Shown: in pieces, positions 39,777 through 45,541 of the stretch
Layout of the letters: the number at the start of each line of letters is the position of its first letter
How positions within the stretch are numbered: the first letter of the stretch is position 1
Assembly: GCA_947498505.1 (NCBI GenBank)
Contig: CANMKG010000005.1
Coordinates: 186,001 to 250,000 of the forward strand
Source of the DNA: an uncultured Maribacter sp.
GTDB lineage: Bacteria; Bacteroidota; Bacteroidia; Flavobacteriales; Flavobacteriaceae
Direction of reading: 5' to 3'
Length of the DNA stretch: 64,000 bases
Notes under the pieces: model-generated
Seen by the model: only the letters and a program-made list of their open reading frames with translations
What the model was told of the DNA's origin: nothing
The model's database searches: none
Translations under genes and position numbers: made by a program

Positions 39777-40125
39777 TGGCTTTTGTGGATGATATCCAGG
39801 TTAATAAATCTTGATATTCTTGGTTGGTTAGCCTGTTTTTCTTTCCTTTTGGCATTCTTTTTTTAATAAATACTTGTCTGTATACGTCTTTCGCCCAAGA
39901 ATCCATATTATCTTTAGAAAAGACACGTCTGCGGTTACGTTTTATGTGGCAGACATTACATTTATTGGTGAGAATTTCAAAGGCTTTTTCCTTGACTGAA
40001 TTTTCAGTTGTTTTCATTACAATAGCTATAGTTTCGTAGTTGTTAGCCAATGTTTTGGATTCGTTTTGTTCTGAAATATAAGTCAGACAGATTCCGATAA
40101 TAAGTTTTGCTAAAGTGATCATCAT
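39754..40125 (-). CDS. Small c-type cytochrome-like protein
   Basis: The 123-aa protein has an N-terminal hydrophobic leader and a single haem-binding CNVCH (residue about 53), with a possible distal Met in KKRMPKGKKN. It is periplasmic or membrane-anchored. It sits between an AraC regulator and the DUF1772 gene, a combination I associate with flavobacterial redox clusters. Confidence 0.78.
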   Translation of the reverse strand: MMITLAKLIIGICLTYISEQNESKTLANNYETIAIVMKTTENSVKEKAFEILTNKCNVCHIKRNRRRVFSKDNMDSWAKDVYRQVFIKKRMPKGKKNRLTNQEYQDLLTWISSTKANENGNQF

Positions 40126-40217
40126 TTTTCTGTTACTAGTTTATGATGACACAAAATTGCGCAGAATTAGTTCGAATCATTTATTCGAGCGGAAGTATGA
40201 TTTATTCGAAAAGAATT

Positions 40218-41078
40218 TTACGCTTGACTGGGTCTGTAACCAAATTTTTTTTCAAAGGCATTAGAGAACGAACCTAAACTGTCATAGCCTACAGCCCAAG
40301 CAGCTTCTTGAATAGTTTTTTCTCCACTTTTAATTAGATGGTAAGCTTGTTTTAACCGTTCTGATTGCAGATATTTAAATACGGGAACACCAAAACTAGC
40401 TTTAAATTCCTTCTTTAGTTTTGTTGTATTAAAACCAATCTCTTTGGAAAGTTCAGAAAGTGATGGTGGATTGTCAATATTCTCTAATAAAATATCACGA
40501 GCCTTGTTCAATTGTTTCCTATGATTAGGTTTTGATGTCTTTTCTTGTTGTATTGCTAGTTGACCAAAAAAATGAGATAATAGTGCAGTTATTTGACTTC
40601 TGAAAAACATCATTTTGGTCTTACCAGAATAATTATTTACAAAAAAAGCGTCAACAATAGCTTCCATTTCTGGGGTCATGAAAAAGCTTGGACCCTCTAC
40701 ATAATGATCTTTAGGACGTGTTAACTCTTCTAAAAGGTCAGTAAATAATTCACCTTCCTCATTGGGTAGATGTTCTAAACTATTAAGCTTTGTAGCAACA
40801 ACAAGGCATTTCAGACTTTTATCTGGGCTAATGGTATGTTCAAATTCAACTTCTTGGTCTGCATGAAAAGAAAGAGCCAATCCTTTAGTGTGATGAAATT
40901 TTTTTTGGTTTTGACCGTATTTAACAGTCAAATCTACATTTCCAGAACCATAAAAAGCCACTCCAATAATTGGCTCATCAAAGCAACAAGAATCAACTGC
41001 AATAGCAGTTGTATTAGCTTCTTCAACTAAAACTACAAAGTCATTGATATTGATAAAATCACGAGTCATTTCTAGCAA
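40218..41078 (-). CDS. AraC-family transcriptional regulator
   Basis: The 286-aa protein has an N-terminal sensor region and a C-terminal AraC double HTH (about 190-286; LSELSKEIGFNTTKLKKEFKASFG and AAWAVGYDSLGSFSNAFEKKFGYRPSQ). An internal start at M4 is also possible. It is upstream of and on the same strand as the cytochrome, DUF1772, membrane and NmrA genes and probably controls them. Confidence 0.85.
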   Translation of the reverse strand: MLEMTRDFININDFVVLVEEANTTAIAVDSCCFDEPIIGVAFYGSGNVDLTVKYGQNQKKFHHTKGLALSFHADQEVEFEHTISPDKSLKCLVVATKLNSLEHLPNEEGELFTDLLEELTRPKDHYVEGPSFFMTPEMEAIVDAFFVNNYSGKTKMMFFRSQITALLSHFFGQLAIQQEKTSKPNHRKQLNKARDILLENIDNPPSLSELSKEIGFNTTKLKKEFKASFGVPVFKYLQSERLKQAYHLIKSGEKTIQEAAWAVGYDSLGSFSNAFEKKFGYRPSQA

Positions 41079-41208
41079 TAAATTTATGAAATTTAATAGA
41101 ATTTATTTTATTATAAATTCGTTAATCTAATTTTGGTTTTATCATTTTTTTTGGAGAGACTGTCCTATTTTAAACAACCTGATTGTTAAGAATGGACTTT
41201 CGGTTCGT

Positions 41209-42102
41209 ATGTTGTCAATAATTGACGGGAGATACTTGCCTTTCCTTTATTGTTGCTGTACTTTTAAAAACGATATTTATAACTGCGGTGAACTGTTGCA
41301 AGCATATAATAAGTATCTGCCAAAACGTATTTCCGAATCCAATGCAGAGTTCAACGAAGAAAAACCTTCATTTAAAGTTATTGATATCCAAGATAGTAGG
41401 GAAAACCTTAGATTATGGTTTTGCAATTCAAGTTGGTTTCATTTTAGGGGCGCAAATCTTGCCGCAAGAAAAGATGAAAAAATTAGTAGACTACTTCATC
41501 TTAACCAAAAGAGATACAATTTTGAACTTAACAAATCGAACTTTTCAAACAATTTAGGATTTACAATTCTTGTGTGTGATAATAATAACAAAACGTATTA
41601 TAGCTACAGATCTAAAAAAGGTGTTGCAACGAATGAGGGAAAAATTCAACTTGCTGTGGGCATACAACTTCACGGATATGATTCAAAACATGTTTTTAAG
41701 GATGGTCGGCCCAATATAAAATCGGCAATTTTGACCGAGTTAAAAAATGAAGCGGGAATAAAAAGAAATGTCATATCGGAAATTAAATTATTGGGTTGGG
41801 GTATTAGCACAGAAATTGGAAACCCAGCATTCATGTTTATGTGTAGGTTAAAAGAAAATATCGCACTCTATGATGTTTTAACAAAATTTTTAAACGCAAC
41901 TAAGCAAGATATTCCTCATATTAGCAAATTTGATAGGAGCCTTATGAAGGGAGAAAAAGAAAACTATAACTGTATCGCCGAAGACTATTTACACTTAAGA
42001 AAAATAGCATTAAATCCGACTGATTGGGAGCCTGAGTCGGCAGTAACCTCTATGCTGTTTTACAATAGTTTTTTGGGAGACAACACAACCAATATTGAAT
42101 AG
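41209..42102 (+). CDS. Nudix-like protein with degenerate Nudix box
   Basis: The 297-aa protein has, at about residues 143-190, GKIQLAVGIQLHG followed by IKSAILTELKNEAGI. This resembles the Nudix motif (GX5EX7REUXEEXGU), but the Arg-Glu and the EE metal ligands are largely replaced (TELKNEAGI), so hydrolysis may be lost. The N-terminal 100 residues are unrecognised. It converges with the slipin gene (72 nt gap) at the edge of the RNA-repair island. Nudix-fold proteins often bind NAD-, ADP-ribose- or capped-RNA ligands, so a sensor role is possible. Confidence 0.55.
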   Translation: MLSIIDGRYLPFLYCCCTFKNDIYNCGELLQAYNKYLPKRISESNAEFNEEKPSFKVIDIQDSRENLRLWFCNSSWFHFRGANLAARKDEKISRLLHLNQKRYNFELNKSNFSNNLGFTILVCDNNNKTYYSYRSKKGVATNEGKIQLAVGIQLHGYDSKHVFKDGRPNIKSAILTELKNEAGIKRNVISEIKLLGWGISTEIGNPAFMFMCRLKENIALYDVLTKFLNATKQDIPHISKFDRSLMKGEKENYNCIAEDYLHLRKIALNPTDWEPESAVTSMLFYNSFLGDNTTNIE

Positions 42103-42173
42103 ATTATCTGTCCTTGGCAAATTCGTAATGTCATAAAAAATGCGCCAGCTTTCACTGACGCATTCCAACCAAC

Positions 42174-43274
42174 CTACTTATTGACGGAGAAAATCTCCTT
42201 CAATTGTTTTACCATACCTCCGTTACCAGAGACGGTAATCTCACCGATTTTTTCGGCAATCTTTTCAACGTATTCCATTTCCTTCAGCTTGAAGAGCATT
42301 TCGTTGTCTTCCATTAGTTTTGCGGTGTTCAGCAAGCTTCTGGTCGACGCCGTTTCTTCACGCCGGGTAATGATATTCGCTTGAGCTCTCTTCTGAGCCA
42401 CCAAAACCTGGTTCATTATGTCTTTCATTTCACCAGTTAAGATTACATCACGGATACCGCAGCTCAGAACTTCAACACCTAATTGGGTAGTATCCGTTTT
42501 GATATCTGCAAATACCGCTTCCGCGATGCTTTCTTTTCGCTCTAGAAGTTCATCTAGCGTATAGGTGCCGATATAGGCACGCAATACCAACTGCATAGCA
42601 ATGTACAATTGCTTCTCGTAGTCTTTGCTTCCTAGCAAGGCCTTTTCGATATCTATAACTTTATACTGCGTATAGAAGTTGATACGAATAGCAGCCTTGT
42701 CTTTAGTCAACAGTTCTTGACCAGAAATCTCCAATTGCAATTGACGCATATCCGCTCTGGCGATTTTGATGGAGATATCATTTTTCCAGAAATGGTAAGC
42801 ACCACTTTCAAGAGTCTTGATATAAACATCATCAACCAAAAGAACAGCTTTTTCATGTGCGGCAACTTCCAAAACACGAACGTAAGGACGTAATTGTGTA
42901 TGGCTCAACATCGCTTTGGTAATAGCTTCAGTGATATAGATTTTACTCAAGTCTGCTATAACGAACTCATAGTTGATTAAACCTTTCCAGAAGGCGTACT
43001 TACCAGCAGTAAGGACTTGTTTCAAGTTTCCGTTTTCAGAAACCAAAGCCAGTTCAGCATCTTTAACTTCGATGATATGCAACATTGCTTCCAAATCTTG
43101 GTCCTGTAGCAAGATTTCTAATGCTATAGGAGCAACAAAGGCTTTGGTAAGGTCATAAATCATAACCACATTTCTAAAACCTACCCAATGTGTACCTTGG
43201 GTAATTACTTTTTGGTAATCGCCTCTTTTGAATACCAAACCTACTTTTCCTGCATTAATTCTTACTCTTTTCAT
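42174..43274 (-). CDS. Slipin / SPFH (band 7) protein
   Basis: The 366-aa protein has an SPFH/band-7 domain in the C-terminal two-thirds (about 130-300, with IARADMRQLQLEISGQELLTKD and RAYIGTYTLDELLERKE) and a C-terminal coiled-coil tail. The N-terminal 130 residues are related-looking repeats (VITQGTHWVGF; VLTAGKYAFWK; TLESGAYHFWK). It has no obvious transmembrane helix, unlike typical stomatins. It lies just downstream of the tRNA array on the same strand. As I recall, slipins have been noted beside RtcB RNA-repair genes. Confidence 0.82.
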   Translation of the reverse strand: MKRVRINAGKVGLVFKRGDYQKVITQGTHWVGFRNVVMIYDLTKAFVAPIALEILLQDQDLEAMLHIIEVKDAELALVSENGNLKQVLTAGKYAFWKGLINYEFVIADLSKIYITEAITKAMLSHTQLRPYVRVLEVAAHEKAVLLVDDVYIKTLESGAYHFWKNDISIKIARADMRQLQLEISGQELLTKDKAAIRINFYTQYKVIDIEKALLGSKDYEKQLYIAMQLVLRAYIGTYTLDELLERKESIAEAVFADIKTDTTQLGVEVLSCGIRDVILTGEMKDIMNQVLVAQKRAQANIITRREETASTRSLLNTAKLMEDNEMLFKLKEMEYVEKIAEKIGEITVSGNGGMVKQLKEIFSVNK

Positions 43275-43617
43275 TGCTTAAAATTTGTGTCCGCCAGTCT
43301 AGTGACGGACGAACGGGTTAAACTATTTTCATTTATTATTAATTTGTTTTTTTAAAACCGCAACTATAACTCATCTATTCGATACGGAAATATTGGTTTT
43401 CGAAGCTCGTTACGACTTGTTTTTTGGTATGTTTCAGTCGGTGTTTCCAATACTATTTATTGGTTTTTCCGAGGGAAGGATATTCAAAAAAGAAATTGCC
43501 TTTCACATCAAAAATTCAGTATTTCAAAGTAGTTTTAAGACTGTTGATTCATCCGAAGAAAAACCAACCGAGGTATAACTACGGCTTTTTGTCAATTATA
43601 CGGAGTGACCGTCCGGT
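43275..43617. other. Gene-free leader between tRNA-like array and slipin
   Basis: About 340 bp. A near-palindrome GTCCGCCAGTCTAGTGACGGAC lies at 43289-43310, just upstream of the slipin start on the - strand. CGGAGTGACCGTCCGG lies near 43601-43616. These could be operator or REP-like sequences. No gene is visible. Confidence 0.35.
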
Positions 43618-43665
43618 GGTCTTTTTACAAGTGACCTTCTTGTTGAAAATGGATTTTCAGTCCAT
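43618..43665 (-). tRNA. tRNA-Phe(GAA)-like 3' half (anticodon arm, variable loop, T-like arm)
   Basis: A perfect 5-bp arm ATGGA/TCCAT holds the canonical Phe loop CTGAAAA (43649-43665). After exactly 5 nt comes ACAAG/CTTGT with a 7-nt loop AAGGTCA (43627-43643), the normal 17-5-17 tRNA spacing. The T-loop lacks TTC. No acceptor 5' strand or D arm belongs to it; the Lys-type anticodon arm ends 3 nt before. Confidence 0.4.
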
Positions 43666-43668
43666 AAC

Positions 43669-43740
43669 CTACATTAAAAGTGTAGTGCTCTACCAATTGA
43701 GCTACTAAATCCAATAGATTTAGACGGGGATTGAACCCGC
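43669..43740 (-). tRNA. Circularly permuted tRNA-Lys(TTT)-like unit
   Basis: Reading 5' to 3' on the - strand: T arm (GCGGG-TTCAATC-CCCGT), acceptor 3' strand CTAAATC, loop TATTG, acceptor 5' strand GATTTAG (7/7 pairing), TA, D arm (GCTC-AATTGGTA-GAGC) and anticodon arm CTACA-CTTTTAA-TGTAG (TTT). All parts of a 72-nt tRNA are present and canonical, but the T arm precedes the D arm, so the acceptor stem is a closed hairpin. Confidence 0.55.
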
Positions 43741-43809
43741 AACACCTACGTCTGTTGTTCTGACCTCTGAACTACGGTTCTTTTCAGAACCGATGGGATT
43801 CGAACCCAT
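43741..43809 (-). tRNA. Circularly permuted tRNA-like unit with GAAA-closed acceptor
   Basis: Order on the - strand: T arm (ATGGG-TTCGAAT-CCCAT), acceptor 3' strand CGGTTCT, GAAA tetraloop, acceptor 5' strand AGAACCG (7/7), TA, D arm (GTTC-AGAGGTCA-GAAC). It then has a 16-nt hairpin (AACA...TGTT) instead of a normal anticodon arm. No other complement to CGGTTCT exists nearby. The anticodon cannot be assigned. A hairpin with an 8-bp stem (GATTGTTT/AAACAATC) lies just upstream, at 43827-43848. Confidence 0.5.
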
Positions 43810-43989
43810 GACCCACAGCGCGGAGATTGTTTTTTGGTAAACAATCGAAACCATCAAGTCAAGTTATACATGAAGACATTATACTTCTCAGTAAAACTTC
43901 ATACAATAGTGCCCTACAGAAACACCCAACAAGACTAGCTTGATATTGTTAATCCTGCCTAAGCAGAAATTTCTTTTCAAAGAACTTTG

Positions 43990-44193
43990 TACCTCTTGCC
44001 AGATTCGAACTGGCACTTTCGTCGAAACGAACAGATTGGCTATAAATGCGCTTCCCTACTTTGGTACTTGACTATTTCGGTGCTTCTGCAAATTCTATTC
44101 ATTAGCAGGCACGCCGCTAACAACATCTTCCAATCACTCCGTGGCTACGATCAATATCTTTTACCACAGCTCTTCCTTTTAAGCTAAAGAGGT
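43990..44193 (-). tRNA. Interrupted tRNA-like unit with about 120 extra nt
   Basis: The 5' part is canonical: acceptor ACCTCTT, TA, D arm GCTT-AAAAGGAA-GAGC (44168-44193). The 3' part is canonical: T arm GCCAG-TTCGAAT-CTGGC (43998-44014) and acceptor AAGAGGT (7/7). Between them are 153 nt instead of 22-37, with hairpins CTGTGG/CCACGG and TTAGC/GCTAA and no clear anticodon arm. It may be an insertion, an intron-like element or two collapsed units. Confidence 0.4.
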
Positions 44194-44224
44194 ATTTTCC
44201 AATTACTTCACAAAACTGAAACAT

Positions 44225-44250
44225 AACTACGCAATTAATATGCGTAGTTA
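44225..44250. repeat. Hairpin AACTACGCA...TGCGTAGTT in the array
   Basis: A 9-bp perfect inverted repeat with a 7-nt loop, between the interrupted unit and tRNA-Arg(ACG). It has no T tract on either strand, so it is not an intrinsic terminator. A similar sequence (CTACGCA..TAATTGCG on the - strand) lies at 53041-53060, upstream of the second rtcB. Confidence 0.5.
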
Positions 44251-44269
44251 AGATTTCTTTTTTTTTTAG

Positions 44270-44342
44270 CAGAAGTAGCAAGACTCGAACTCGCATTTCT
44301 GGGTTCGTAGCCCAGCGTTCTATCCAATTGAACTATACTCCT
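44270..44342 (-). tRNA. tRNA-Arg(ACG)
   Basis: Canonical 73-nt cloverleaf: acceptor AGGAGTA/TACTTCT, D arm GTTC/GAAC, anticodon arm CTGGG-CTACGAA-CCCAG, T arm GCGAG-TTCGAGT-CTTGC, discriminator G. No CCA is encoded. Confidence 0.75.
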
Positions 44343-44346
44343 ATGG

Positions 44347-44430
44347 TGGAACAGACAGCCCCGACGCCTCGGGGGAACCTGTATCGTCGAATCTTCAATC
44401 CGCCGCATTGACCATCTTTGCTACTGTTCC
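44347..44430 (-). tRNA. tRNA-Phe(GAA)-like with T-loop palindrome insert
   Basis: The acceptor GGAACAG/CTGTTCC pairs 7/7. The anticodon loop TTGAAGA gives GAA on a weak stem (CGGA/TTCG). The T-stem ACAG/CTGT is intact, but after TTC the loop is replaced by the palindrome CCCCGAGGCGTCGGGG (44359-44374). It is 84 nt long. Confidence 0.55.
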
Positions 44431-44436
44431 TTTTTG

Positions 44437-44519
44437 GGTGTACTCCGGTCCCGACGCCTCGGGAGAACCCTGTTCCTCCCATTCACAGTGGGGCGCTTTA
44501 CCAGATAAGCTAGAGACAC
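44437..44519 (-). tRNA. tRNA-His(GTG)-like with T-loop palindrome insert
   Basis: D arm GCTT/AAGC, anticodon arm CCCCA-CTGTGAA-TGGGA (GTG) and discriminator C, as expected for His. The acceptor GTGTCTC/AGTACAC is weak (about 5/7). The T-loop carries TCCCGAGGCGTCGGGA after TTC (44449-44464). Confidence 0.5.
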
Positions 44520-44525
44520 TATTTG

Positions 44526-44597
44526 AAAACCCGAAAGGATTTGAGCCTTTACAACAAGAATCAAAACCTTGTATGCTAACCGTTACATCACGGGTCT
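44526..44597 (-). tRNA. tRNA-Gln(TTG)
   Basis: 72 nt: acceptor AGACCCG/CGGGTTT, D arm ATGT/GCAT, anticodon arm CAAGG-TTTTGAT-TCTTG, T arm AAAGG-CTCAAAT-CCTTT. The T-loop starts CTC rather than TTC; otherwise it is a normal cloverleaf. Confidence 0.68.
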
Positions 44598-44602
44598 ATT
44601 TG

Positions 44603-44674
44603 TAAGCCTAAAAAGATTCGAACTCTTACCTCAAGGGTAGAAACCTTTTGTGCTATCCATTTCACTATAAGCTT
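44603..44674 (-). tRNA. tRNA-Arg(TCT)
   Basis: 72 nt: acceptor AAGCTTA/TAGGCTT, D arm GTGA..GCAC, anticodon loop TTTCTAC (TCT) on AAGG/CCTT, T arm AAGAG-TTCGAAT-CTTTT, discriminator A. The outer pair of the anticodon stem is mismatched. Confidence 0.68.
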
Positions 44675-44679
44675 AATTG

Positions 44680-44753
44680 TACCCCACCCAAGATTCGAAC
44701 TTGGACTTTAAGGATTTTAAGTCCTTTGCCTCTGCCAGTTGGGCTAGTGGGGC
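44680..44753 (-). tRNA. tRNA-Leu(TAA), short variable loop
   Basis: 74 nt: acceptor GCCCCAC/GTGGGGT, D arm GCCC..GGC, anticodon arm AAGGA-CTTAAAA-TCCTT, T arm CCAAG-TTCGAAT-CTTGG. The variable loop is only 5 nt (AAAGT), whereas bacterial Leu tRNAs normally have a long variable arm. Confidence 0.7.
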
Positions 44754-44758
44754 ATTCG

Positions 44759-44831
44759 TACAGGGAGAGAGATTCGAACTCTCAGATTACTGGTTCTAAA
44801 CCAGCTGCGTTTGCCATTTCGCCATCCCTGC
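44759..44831 (-). tRNA. tRNA-Leu(TAG), short variable loop
   Basis: 73 nt: acceptor GCAGGGA/TCCCTGT, Leu-like D arm (GGCGAAATGGCAAACGC), anticodon arm GCTGG-TTTAGAA-CCAGT, T arm GAGAG-TTCGAAT-CTCTC. As with the neighbouring Leu unit, the class II variable arm is missing. Confidence 0.7.
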
Positions 44832-44837
44832 AAATTG

Positions 44838-44946
44838 TTGAGGCATTAGCCCCGACACTTTGGGGGAACCGCAAATCATTATTTTTGCCAGCACGCTGTC
44901 TGGCCTGTACGCTAAAAATATCTACTAGACATTTTTTAGCGCTTCA
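44838..44946 (-). tRNA. Degenerate tRNA-like unit, anticodon undetermined
   Basis: Spacing from both neighbours (5-6 nt) and acceptor TGAAGCG/TGCCTCA (6/7) define a 109-nt unit. The D region is a long AT-rich hairpin (GCTAAAAA...TTTTTAGC). The arm GCCAG/CTGGC has an 8-nt loop (ACAGCGTG) without the usual U33. The T-loop holds CCCCAAAGTGTCGGGG (44850-44865). Confidence 0.4.
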
Positions 44947-44951
44947 TCCTG

Positions 44952-45023
44952 TACTCCATAAGGGAATCGAACCCTTGTCTTCCGATAGAAAGTCGGATGC
45001 ACTAGCCACTATGCTAATGGAGC
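44952..45023 (-). tRNA. tRNA-Glu(TTC)
   Basis: 72-nt canonical cloverleaf: acceptor GCTCCAT/ATGGAGT, D arm GCAT-AGTGGCTA-GTGC, anticodon arm TCCGA-CTTTCTA-TCGGA, T arm AAGGG-TTCGATT-CCCTT, discriminator A. Confidence 0.78.
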
Positions 45024-45030
45024 ATTTTGT

Positions 45031-45122
45031 CTGAGAAGCAACCCCGACGCTTCGGAGGAACTTGCGACCTCCCGCGTCCAAGGCGGGTAAACAACTCCCG
45101 AGACTTCGGGATTATCTTCCCA
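45031..45122 (-). tRNA. tRNA-Pro(TGG)-like with D-loop and T-loop inserts
   Basis: Acceptor TGGGAAG/CTTCTCA pairs throughout with one G-T. The anticodon arm CCCGC-CTTGGAC-GCGGG gives TGG. The D-loop contains CCCGAAGTCTCGGG (45097-45110) and the T-loop contains CTCCGAAGCGTCGGGG after TTC (45042-45057). It is 92 nt long. Confidence 0.55.
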
Positions 45123-45127
45123 GTTTG

Positions 45128-45200
45128 CAGTACCGACGGGACTCGAACCCGTACCTTCCCGATAGACAGTCGGGCGCTCTAGCCTTTGAACTACGGTACT
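45128..45200 (-). tRNA. tRNA-Asp(GTC)
   Basis: 73-nt canonical cloverleaf: acceptor AGTACCG/CGGTACT (7/7), D arm GTTC-AAAGGCTA-GAGC, anticodon arm CCCGA-CTGTCTA-TCGGG, T arm ACGGG-TTCGAGT-CCCGT, discriminator G. Confidence 0.78.
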
Positions 45201-45203
45201 TTG

Positions 45204-45297
45204 TGGAAGTAGTAGCCCCGATGCTTCGGGGGAACCTACATGTCATTTCTGAACCTGATTTACAGTCAGGCGAGCCAGCCAATTGCTCAATGCTTCC
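45204..45297 (-). tRNA. tRNA-Tyr(GTA)-like with T-loop palindrome insert
   Basis: Acceptor GGAAGCA/TACTTCC (6/7), D arm GAGC/GCTC, anticodon arm CCTGA-CTGTAAA-TCAGG, T-stem GTAG/CTAC. After TTC the T-loop is replaced by CCCCGAAGCATCGGGG (45216-45231). The long variable arm expected of Tyr is reduced. Confidence 0.55.
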
Positions 45298-45307
45298 AAG
45301 ATTTTAG

Positions 45308-45430
45308 AGACAAGGATGAGGTTACTCTCGCTATCTCTATTTTTATTAAGGAGTTCGTGAATGCTTTGCATTTCGAACTCATAAAAAACGGATTTGCAGT
45401 CCGCTACCTTAACCATTCAGCCACCTTGTC
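45308..45430 (-). tRNA. tRNA-Cys(GCA)-like with expanded variable/T region
   Basis: Acceptor GACAAGG/CCTTGTC pairs 7/7 across 123 nt. The D arm and anticodon arm GCGGA-CTGCAAA-TCCGT are Cys-like. The region after the anticodon arm holds a large hairpin (GAGTTCG...AATGC-AAA-GCATT...CGAACTC) and no canonical T arm. Confidence 0.5.
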
Positions 45431-45438
45431 TTTTTTGG

Positions 45439-45536
45439 CGGAGGGCAAAGGAATTGAACCTTCACTACCATAGGTAGACTCGCTTAGCAGGCGAGCGCAA
45501 CAAACCTCCCGATAGCTATCGGGATGCCTACCCTCC
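45439..45536 (-). tRNA. tRNA-Ser(GCT)-like with D-loop palindrome insert
   Basis: Acceptor GGAGGGT/GCCCTCC, anticodon arm CTCGC-CTGCTAA-GCGAG, class II variable arm and T arm GAAGG-TTCAATT-CCTTT. The D-loop contains the perfect palindrome CCCGATAGCTATCGGG (45508-45523). It is 98 nt long. Confidence 0.6.
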
Positions 45537-45541
45537 GTTTG

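Noticed and set aside
44225-44250. Hairpin AACTACGCA...TGCGTAGTT as an intrinsic terminator
   Set aside because: No T tract follows on either strand in the right place.
44347-45523. Regularly recurring palindromes as a CRISPR array
   Set aside because: The repeats are 14-16 bp, irregularly spaced, imperfect, and always lie inside tRNA-like loops. No cas genes are near.
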